Positions 22,694 through 28,591 of a stretch of 28,591 nucleotides of DNA are shown in pieces. Under the pieces are notes generated by a model, which ran no database searches, was not told the DNA's origin, and worked only from the letters and a program-made list of their open reading frames with translations. This DNA is from Anthropogastromicrobium sp963652495. GTDB lineage: Bacteria; Bacillota; Clostridia; Lachnospirales; Lachnospiraceae. Each line of letters opens with the position of its first letter. Positions within the stretch are counted from its first letter, which is position 1. The stretch lies in the NCBI GenBank assembly GCA_963652495.1, contig CAVJTU010000039.1:1-28591 (forward strand). The letters are read 5' to 3'. A program made the position numbers and the translations under genes.

Positions 22694-23247
22694 TATGGAG
22701 CAGTCACAGCCAGTACGGGCTGTACCATCAGTCTTCCCGTTTGCGACCGCAGAGTCCGCAGGATGCGATGATTGCCAGACGACTTGAAGAAGCGGCAGAG
22801 GAGCTTCAGGCACAATATTGGAAGAGCCTCTATCCGGAAAAAATAAAGAAGATACAGCAGGAAATCGAGCATACATGTGACTTGCTTGATTACGCGGGAA
22901 GCTTTATCTACGATGAATACCCGGATAGGATCAGTCTGGATCGGACAGGGCGTCAGATTTGTGAACGGCTTCGGGAATGTGAAGAATTTAAAGAGATACC
23001 GATGGAAGAACTTTTCGAGGCAAGCGGACACGCAGGGCCAAAGTTATCGTTCGGTCGCCCACCGGGATCACCCACCTCACCCCCGCCGCCGGGTCCGCCA
23101 CCACCGTTTGACCCGCCTCCTGGACGTCCGGGTCCGCCGCCCAGACCGCCGAGACATCAGAGCTGGCTCGAAGATATGGTTAGCGTTCTTTTGTATCAGG
23201 AGATCGGGAGACGAAGGTGCAGACGGGGGAACTGCAGACGATATTGA
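22690..23247 (+). CDS. Proline-rich protein of unknown function
   Basis: 185 residues. The first 110 are mixed and helical (DAMIARRLEEAAEEL at about 26-40, then acidic and basic stretches). Residues 123-155 are strongly proline-rich (repeated PPPPG/PPPR units). The C-terminus is hydrophobic, then very basic (RRRCRRGNCRRY) with two cysteines. No signal peptide or known domain is visible, and I do not recognise the family. AAAAAAGG precedes the ATG. The overlapping frame in another register (22877-23266) is a shadow of the same composition. It lies between two exported proteins and may be a surface or coat-type component. Confidence 0.6.
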   Translation: MIWSSHSQYGLYHQSSRLRPQSPQDAMIARRLEEAAEELQAQYWKSLYPEKIKKIQQEIEHTCDLLDYAGSFIYDEYPDRISLDRTGRQICERLRECEEFKEIPMEELFEASGHAGPKLSFGRPPGSPTSPPPPGPPPPFDPPPGRPGPPPRPPRHQSWLEDMVSVLLYQEIGRRRCRRGNCRRY

Positions 23248-23308
23248 TGTGGAAACTGTTCGTTGAATGGGTATTAACTATCCAATGAATGCCTACTCAA
23301 AAAAAGAC

Positions 23309-23337
23309 TTGTGATTTTATCTGTTTGCAAGTAAAAT
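23309..23337 (+). promoter_or_regulatory. Candidate promoter of the anchored C39-like protein
   Basis: TTGTGA (23309-23314), 17-base spacer, TAAAAT (23332-23337). Moderate match to consensus. Confidence 0.5.
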
Positions 23338-23386
23338 AAAGCCATAACAGCCTGACAACAGGTTAAGAGAAAGGTATGGTTTTGAT

Positions 23387-25996
23387 TTGAAAAGGCTAAT
23401 TCGAAGAGTTCTGCTGCTGCTTTTCATCTTTGCTGCCGCATTTGGCGGCTTTGCCGTATATCAGCAATATACGCAGACAACACAGCAGACAGACAGCTAT
23501 GAGACAATGCAGACGGCTGCTCTTGCCACTGTTTGGTTACAATATCTTGAAAATAGCAGTAATACGCTGCACGGTTATACACAAAAGATGGAGGTTTCCA
23601 CGATGAGGGGCTGTATTACGCCCCTATCGCAGGAACATAAGCTCTCGATTCAGATTGATCACGCAGATGATGTTGATGCAGATCAGATATCCTACGAAGT
23701 CAGAGGTCTTGACGGAACACGTCTTGTCGAGAATGGCAAGATAAGCGGCTGGGAAAAAAATGGCAGCACAATGAGTGCGCAGCTTCAGTTATCCAATCTG
23801 GTCGATGATGGAAATGAGTATAAGCTGATTCTGTGCGTCAGTCAGAAAGGTGTACCTGTGTATTATTATAGCAGAATCCTTTATCTGGCGGAGGGGCATA
23901 CTGAGAGTCTGGTCGGCTTTGCATACGACTTTATGCAGGCAGCCATTGATGGAAACAATGATTTTATTGTAAATTACATACAGCCGAATGAGACGATGGG
24001 GACTGATGACTTTGGCTATGTTAATCAGCATTCCAGAAGCGGCATGATTACATGGAAGGGGCTTTCGGCGCAGACGGGCGCAGTCGAGACAACGCTCACC
24101 GAACTGACGGACAGTCAGGCGAGTATTACGCTGACCTACCCGATTACATTAAGCAACAATGGCGAGAGTAAGGAGTGCATGGTAAACGAGCAGTATGTAG
24201 TGCGTTTTCGCAATGATGTATTGTATCTGCTTGATTTTGAACGTCATGTAAAAGAGAACTTCTCTGTATCTGTGCCGGTATATGCCAAGAGTGCATTAAA
24301 ACTGGGCATCACCGATGAGTCTGTATCCGGCATGTCATCTGATAATGAAAATATTCAGACCTATGTTTATGATGGTCAGCTCTTTGCAGTCAATGCAAAA
24401 GAAAACACGCTGAATCTGATTTATACGTATCGGGACGGAGCAGAGGATTCATCTGCGTCAGACGATTATAAACTGCAGCCAATCCGTGTGGAGGACAATG
24501 GCGATATTTACTTTATGGCATATGGCTACCACAGCAGAGGAAATCATGAGGGACAGGTTGGCGTCAGCTTCCTTCATTATAAAGGTGCAGAGAAGAGTGA
24601 GGAATCAGGCATTGACGAAATCTTCTACATCCCGGTCACATTTTCAGAAGAGATTCTGATGAAAAATATGGGAACACTCGCCTACATCAATAACGAATCC
24701 GATCTGATGTATCTGCTGTACCAGAATACCGTGTATTCCATTGATTTGAGCAGCGGAGAGAAGGCCGAACTGGCAGTTGCACCGAGTGCAGGAAGCTTTT
24801 ACTCAAATGCATCAAGCAGTCTGATTGCATGGGAAGAGGGGGATGCCGGCTATCCAAATGTCATCCGAATCGCAGACCTTAGTACCGGAAATACCTATCG
24901 AGTGGTGGCTGAGGATGGTGAGTTTATGCAGATTCAGGGCTTTCTTGGCAATGATTTGGTATATGGTACGGCAAGAAAGAGTGATCTGCTCACGCAGGCA
25001 GGGCAGGTCGTGCAAAAGCCGATGTACAAACTGACGATTCTTGACTTTACAGATGATATGACACAGACCGGTGAGTATCAGATGGCCGACTATTATATAG
25101 AAGGAACACAGATTTTGGAAAATCAACTGGAGATCTACCGACTGACAAAGGATACGGCAACCGGTGTCTATACAGTGGCAGACAATGATCAGATGTTTTT
25201 CAATAATCGCAGTGACAAAAAGACAACCAGCCTGACAAAGAGCCAGATTGCAGACGAATTCCAGAAAGTGTGGTCCATCAGTCTGTCACTCGACACGGAG
25301 AAGGTACAGACAAACGGAACACTCAGCAAGATACGAGATGCGGCAGCGGCTTATCAGTTAAATTTGGATGATGGAAGTGAGGACGAGCTGTACTATGTCT
25401 ATGCAAGAGGAAAACTGCAGCAGATAAGCAGTTCTCTTACAGATGCAATCGATACTGCCTATGACAAGATGGGCGTAGTTGTGGACGACCATGCAAAGTA
25501 TGTCTGGACGAGAGGCACCAGAGCATTGAGCAAAAATCTGACTTTTGAGGAGCAGACTGCGCAGTCAGCAGATGACAGCTTACGGGCATGTCTGGAGATT
25601 CTTGTTGCATTCGAGGGAGGCAGTGCATCCAATGTAGAAGCACTTTTGTCAGATGATGTCGCGATTGATGAGGTGATTGCTCAGGCGATGGGTAGTCAGA
25701 CAGACACAACGAATGCAGACGATTTGCAGCGTGATAATACACAGGATAAGAATACCGGCGGGCGTGTGGAGAACCTGCGCGGATGCAGCATAACTCAGGT
25801 TCTGTATTATATCAATGAGAATCATCTGGTGCTTGCCATCACCGGAGATAACAGTGCAGTGCTTCTTACCGGCTATGATACACAAAACGTAAGTATCTAT
25901 GATCCGGTTAACGCGGAAGTTACCACGATGGCGATTGCCGATGCACAGAGCTATTTTGAGCAGTATGACTGTGCATTTATGGCATGGCTGCCGTGA
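23387..25996 (+). CDS. Large membrane-anchored protein with degenerate C39-like domain
   Basis: 869 residues from a TTG start. Residues about 8-26 form a single anchor, so the rest is probably extracellular. A long middle part (about residues 300-600) has repeated beta-strand segments (VYDGQLFAVNA, YQNTVYSIDLSSG, ADLSTGNTYRVV) that suggest a beta-propeller. The last 150 residues resemble a C39 peptidase: Cys735 in SLRACLEIL, then AVLLTGYDTQNVSIYDP. The position of the catalytic His is Ser823 (DNSAVLL), while the Asp in YDP (839) remains, so activity is doubtful. TTG is preferred because the first internal ATG (about residue 41) would lose the anchor; AGAAAGG lies 12 bases upstream. The function is unknown. 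Confidence 0.75.
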   Translation: MKRLIRRVLLLLFIFAAAFGGFAVYQQYTQTTQQTDSYETMQTAALATVWLQYLENSSNTLHGYTQKMEVSTMRGCITPLSQEHKLSIQIDHADDVDADQISYEVRGLDGTRLVENGKISGWEKNGSTMSAQLQLSNLVDDGNEYKLILCVSQKGVPVYYYSRILYLAEGHTESLVGFAYDFMQAAIDGNNDFIVNYIQPNETMGTDDFGYVNQHSRSGMITWKGLSAQTGAVETTLTELTDSQASITLTYPITLSNNGESKECMVNEQYVVRFRNDVLYLLDFERHVKENFSVSVPVYAKSALKLGITDESVSGMSSDNENIQTYVYDGQLFAVNAKENTLNLIYTYRDGAEDSSASDDYKLQPIRVEDNGDIYFMAYGYHSRGNHEGQVGVSFLHYKGAEKSEESGIDEIFYIPVTFSEEILMKNMGTLAYINNESDLMYLLYQNTVYSIDLSSGEKAELAVAPSAGSFYSNASSSLIAWEEGDAGYPNVIRIADLSTGNTYRVVAEDGEFMQIQGFLGNDLVYGTARKSDLLTQAGQVVQKPMYKLTILDFTDDMTQTGEYQMADYYIEGTQILENQLEIYRLTKDTATGVYTVADNDQMFFNNRSDKKTTSLTKSQIADEFQKVWSISLSLDTEKVQTNGTLSKIRDAAAAYQLNLDDGSEDELYYVYARGKLQQISSSLTDAIDTAYDKMGVVVDDHAKYVWTRGTRALSKNLTFEEQTAQSADDSLRACLEILVAFEGGSASNVEALLSDDVAIDEVIAQAMGSQTDTTNADDLQRDNTQDKNTGGRVENLRGCSITQVLYYINENHLVLAITGDNSAVLLTGYDTQNVSIYDPVNAEVTTMAIADAQSYFEQYDCAFMAWLP

Positions 25997-26048
25997 TGGA
26001 ACGTTACTGTTCGTGCGACACCTACTTACAAAACCGTTCGTTTAGGTC

Positions 26049-26077
26049 TTGCACAAAACAGAAACACTCTGTATAAT
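26049..26077 (+). promoter_or_regulatory. Promoter of guaA
   Basis: TTGCAC (26049-26054), 17-base spacer, TATAAT (26072-26077). The leader is about 120 bases long. Confidence 0.8.
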
Positions 26078-26084
26078 GAAAACG

Positions 26085-26200
26085 AGAATGCCGTAAAAAT
26101 TGGGGTTCTGGCGCGAAAAATCGCAAAGAAAAACATGAAAACAATTGTTTTCCCTCGCACATTTGTGGATGAGGGCAGACAGGACTGAATGTCAGGAGGA
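26085..26200 (+). promoter_or_regulatory. guaA 5' leader with palindromes, no recognised riboswitch
   Basis: The leader holds the perfect 16-base palindrome GAAAACAATTGTTTTC (26137-26152), and CCCTC (26152-26156) can pair with GAGGG (26171-26175). I find no guanine or PRPP aptamer motif. These could be simple stems or a regulator site; nothing more can be supported. Confidence 0.4.
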
Positions 26201-26206
26201 ATTGCA

Positions 26207-27748
26207 ATGGAGAAGGAGTCGGTTATTGTACTTGACTTTGGTGGTCAGTATAATCAGCTGATTGCACGCCGCGTGCGCGAGTGCAACGTATACTGTGAGG
26301 TAAAGCCTTACACGATGAGCCTGGAAGAGATCAAAAAAGTAAATCCGAAGGGAATCATCTTTACTGGTGGTCCGAACAGCGTTTATGATGAAGCATCACC
26401 GCATTATGACAAAGCCATATTTGAACTGGGTATTCCGATTCTCGGTATCTGCTATGGTTCACAGCTGATGGCATGGACACTTGGTGGAACTGTAGAAACT
26501 GCACCAACGAGTGAGTACGGTCATACAGAGGTAGAGGTCGATACAGATGATGTGCTGTTTGAGGGTGTATCCAAGACAACCGTTTGCTGGATGAGCCATA
26601 CCGATTACATTGCAAAGGTACCGGAAGGTTTTCGTGTGACTGCGCATACGCCTGTCTGCCCGGTAGCAGCAATGGCATGCCCGGAAAAGAAGCTTTATGC
26701 AACTCAGTTCCATCCGGAGGTTATGCATACCGCAGAGGGTATGAAGATGCTTTCCAACTTTGTTTACAAGGTGTGTGGATGCCATGGAGATTGGAAGATG
26801 TCCTCCTTTGTGGAGACGACGATCGCACAGCTTCGTGAGCGTATCGGTGACGGCAAGGTGCTGTGCGCACTGTCAGGCGGTGTTGATTCCTCCGTTGCAG
26901 CAGTTCTTCTTTCCAAGGCGATCGGCAAGCAGCTGACATGTGTATTTGTAGATCACGGTTTACTTCGTAAGAACGAAGGCGATGAGGTTGAGGCTGTATT
27001 TGGACCAGATGGCTCATACGAATTGAACTTTATTCGTGTCAATGCACAAAAGCGTTACTACGACAAGTTAAAGGGTGTTACTGAGCCGGAGGCCAAGAGA
27101 AAGATCATTGGTGAGGAGTTTATCCGTGTATTTGAGGAAGAGGCGAGAAAGATCGGTGCTGTCGATTATCTGGTACAGGGAACCATCTACCCGGATGTTA
27201 TCGAGTCAGGTCTTGGCAAGTCTGCTGTCATCAAGTCTCACCATAACGTAGGAGGACTTCCGGACGTAGTTGATTTCAAGGAGATTGTAGAGCCGCTTCG
27301 TATGCTGTTTAAGGATGAGGTTCGTAAGGTTGGTTTAGAACTTGGCATTCCGGATTATCTGGTATACCGTCAGCCGTTCCCAGGACCGGGTCTTGGCATT
27401 CGTATCATCGGTGAAGTAACCGAGGAAAAGGTAAAGATCGTTCAGGAGGCAGATTATATTTATCGTGAAGAGATCGCAAAGGCAGGTCTGGACAAGGGTC
27501 TTGGACAGTATTTTGCAGCACTCACTAACATGAGAAGCGTTGGAGTTATGGGTGATTTCCGTACCTACGATTACGCAATCGCGCTTCGTGCCGTGAATAC
27601 ATCTGACTTCATGACTGCTGATGCAGCGCAGATCCCATGGGAGGTACTTGCAAAGGTAACAAACCGTATCGTCAATGAGGTAAAGGGTGTAAACCGCGTA
27701 ATGTACGACTGCACAGGAAAGCCACCGGCAACAATTGAGTTTGAATAA
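26207..27748 (+). CDS. guaA: GMP synthase (glutamine-hydrolysing)
   Basis: 513 residues, full length. It converts XMP to GMP with glutamine and ATP. The N-terminal amidotransferase domain has the catalytic Cys82 in GICYGSQ and the later FHPEV site; the synthetase domain carries the pyrophosphatase loop LSGGVDSS. The dimerisation domain ends in CTGKPPATIEFE, the usual C-terminus. AGGAGG is seven bases from the ATG at 26207; an ATG at 26189 is less likely. The 3' end of guaA is a known target for integrating elements in Firmicutes, and an integrative-type regulator lies just downstream here. Confidence 0.97.
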   Translation: MEKESVIVLDFGGQYNQLIARRVRECNVYCEVKPYTMSLEEIKKVNPKGIIFTGGPNSVYDEASPHYDKAIFELGIPILGICYGSQLMAWTLGGTVETAPTSEYGHTEVEVDTDDVLFEGVSKTTVCWMSHTDYIAKVPEGFRVTAHTPVCPVAAMACPEKKLYATQFHPEVMHTAEGMKMLSNFVYKVCGCHGDWKMSSFVETTIAQLRERIGDGKVLCALSGGVDSSVAAVLLSKAIGKQLTCVFVDHGLLRKNEGDEVEAVFGPDGSYELNFIRVNAQKRYYDKLKGVTEPEAKRKIIGEEFIRVFEEEARKIGAVDYLVQGTIYPDVIESGLGKSAVIKSHHNVGGLPDVVDFKEIVEPLRMLFKDEVRKVGLELGIPDYLVYRQPFPGPGLGIRIIGEVTEEKVKIVQEADYIYREEIAKAGLDKGLGQYFAALTNMRSVGVMGDFRTYDYAIALRAVNTSDFMTADAAQIPWEVLAKVTNRIVNEVKGVNRVMYDCTGKPPATIEFE

Positions 27749-27787
27749 GAAGTAGTGCTTAAAAAGTCCAGTGTTTATGCGGATTCC

Positions 27788-27825
27788 AAACAAATTTGTT
27801 TAATGCGTGGCAACGATTTGGCAAC
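27788..27825. other. Palindrome and direct repeats, possible attachment or integrase-binding region
   Basis: The perfect palindrome AAACAAATTTGTTT (27788-27801) is followed by two direct copies of TGGCAAC (27808-27814 and 27819-27825), 11 bases apart. The spacing of one helical turn suits a recombinase or regulator. The position, between guaA and an XRE gene, makes an attachment region plausible. No integrase gene is in the window. Confidence 0.35.
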
Positions 27826-27870
27826 AGATTTTCCTTATTCAATGAATGAGATTACTTTATGAGCATAAGA

Positions 27871-27921
27871 AAACCTTACTGATTTTCAGAAATGACAACT
27901 GAAAATTGGTAAGGTTTTTTT
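27871..27921 (+). terminator. Terminator of guaA
   Basis: AAACCTTACTGATTTTCAG (27871-27889) pairs with CTGAAAATTGGTAAGGTTT (27899-27917) except for two positions, then T residues. Confidence 0.88.
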
Positions 27922-27926
27922 GATGT

Positions 27927-28478
27927 CTATTTTTTCTTTTTACGCTTTGCTTCTTTCTTTTCTTCTTTTTCAGCCTTCTTGGCACAGTCATTTATAAAAT
28001 CAAAAAGCTCCTGTGGGTAGACCTTAGCCCAGATTTGGTGGGTATCCAGTTCTGGATACTTGTAGCGCCATTCATCATATTCCTCTTTGGTAATTTCTCC
28101 GCTTTCCAGTTTCTTGGCTTCAGCGAGCCATGCACGGAGCATTTTATCCATAGTGGAATAGTCGGACTTATCAAGGCGTAAGACAACTTCTCCATCCACT
28201 TCCCCGATTTTCAGACCACGCATATCTTCCAACGCAAAGAAAGTGTGCATAAGACCAATATTTGTATCAATATCCGGCACGGTCAGAGCATGGGTGCTGA
28301 CATCAAAGATACCAGCCATTTCCTTAACAAGGTCATGCATGGGTGTTCTTGCTTCTGATTCGTACTGTGCCATACGGACATCAGAAGTCTTGCCAAGAAA
28401 GCCGAGGACTTCTCCAAGCTGCTTTTGTGTCATGCCTTTTCGATTACGGAAAAAACGAATACGTTGCCCGATTGCCAT
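27927..28478 (-). CDS. XRE-family regulator, likely of an integrative element
   Basis: 183 residues. An N-terminal XRE helix-turn-helix is clear (IRFFRNRKGMTQKQLGEVL, then SDVRMAQYESEARTP). The middle has an acidic linker with EVDGEVVLRLDKSDYST, and the C-terminus has a helical region (DEWRYKYPELDTHQIWAKV) and a very basic Lys/Glu tail. From memory, similar proteins are common in Lachnospiraceae conjugative and integrative elements. AAGGAGG precedes the ATG. It converges on guaA and may be the first gene of an element whose rest lies outside the window. Confidence 0.8.
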   Translation of the reverse strand: MAIGQRIRFFRNRKGMTQKQLGEVLGFLGKTSDVRMAQYESEARTPMHDLVKEMAGIFDVSTHALTVPDIDTNIGLMHTFFALEDMRGLKIGEVDGEVVLRLDKSDYSTMDKMLRAWLAEAKKLESGEITKEEYDEWRYKYPELDTHQIWAKVYPQELFDFINDCAKKAEKEEKKEAKRKKKK

Positions 28479-28511
28479 TGTAATGCCTCCTTAAATAAAT
28501 CTGTTTAGGTA

Positions 28512-28520
28512 AGTATAGCA
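28512..28520 (-). promoter_or_regulatory. Extended -10 promoter of the XRE gene
   Basis: On the minus strand TGC-TATACT (28512-28520), an extended -10. A good -35 is not visible at normal spacing. Confidence 0.5.
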
Positions 28521-28591
28521 CGAGTCAATGAGGATAGCGGTAATTGTCAAGGTAGTTGTCAGCAAAAGTTGAAATTTTTTCTTCATTCAGG

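Noticed and set aside
22877..23266. 129-codon frame overlapping the proline-rich gene
   Set aside because: Arises from the same GC-rich repeat in another register, with no good ribosome binding site; the proline-rich frame has better context.
26085..26200. Guanine or PRPP riboswitch upstream of guaA
   Set aside because: None of the conserved loop sequences of the purine or ykkC-type aptamers is present; only simple palindromes.
1..28591. CRISPR array or rRNA genes
   Set aside because: No regularly spaced direct repeats and no rRNA-like sequence were found.

Overview
The window looks like chromosomal DNA of a gut Clostridia, most likely Lachnospiraceae (Roseburia/Agathobacter-type). The support is indirect: AGGAGG-type ribosome binding sites, a tryptophan T-box, a manganese-type riboswitch, a glycyl-radical hydroxyproline dehydratase, solitary MATE pumps and a MarR switch. 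No rRNA or other species marker is present, so the genus is inference.

Layout. 1-2543: an SLC13/DASS anion transporter (minus) divergent from a LysR regulator (plus). 2540-9092: tryptophan operon with strong promoter, T-box leader with a UGG specifier, terminator, then trpE-trpG-trpD-trpC-trpB-trpA; trpF is absent. 9104-9368: a structured intergenic element and a tRNA-Gln(CTG) on the minus strand with its own promoter and terminator. 9456-10400: an unrecognised lipoprotein. 10441-13883: a marR-MATE operon (minus) with operators inside its promoter, divergent from a second MATE gene. 13919-18927: hydroxyproline module (activase, HypD dehydratase, ProC reductase) plus a Nudix hydrolase. HypD makes pyrroline-5-carboxylate and ProC reduces it to proline. 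18966-20318: yybP-ykoY-type riboswitch with terminator controlling a CaCA-family cation exchanger. 20327-21625: a short orphan reading frame, rpiB and a DUF402 protein. 21773-25996: three exported or unusual proteins (YwmB-like, proline-rich, and an 868-869-residue anchored protein ending in a C39-like domain that seems to lack its catalytic His). 26049-27921: guaA with promoter and terminator. 27927-28520: an XRE-type regulator typical of integrative elements, just past the guaA 3' end.

The least explained structure is a small dispersed element (copies at 1-60, 13919-13991 and 17471-17520) with terminal inverted repeats. On one strand only, its RNA can fold into a near-continuous stem using G-U pairs. 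Two copies in opposite orientation bracket the hypD cassette. Other points of interest are the trpF gap, the manganese-type switch on an exchanger usually labelled calcium, the degenerate C39-like protein, and the likely edge of an integrated element at guaA. All assignments come from reading sequence and translated motifs; no database search was run.
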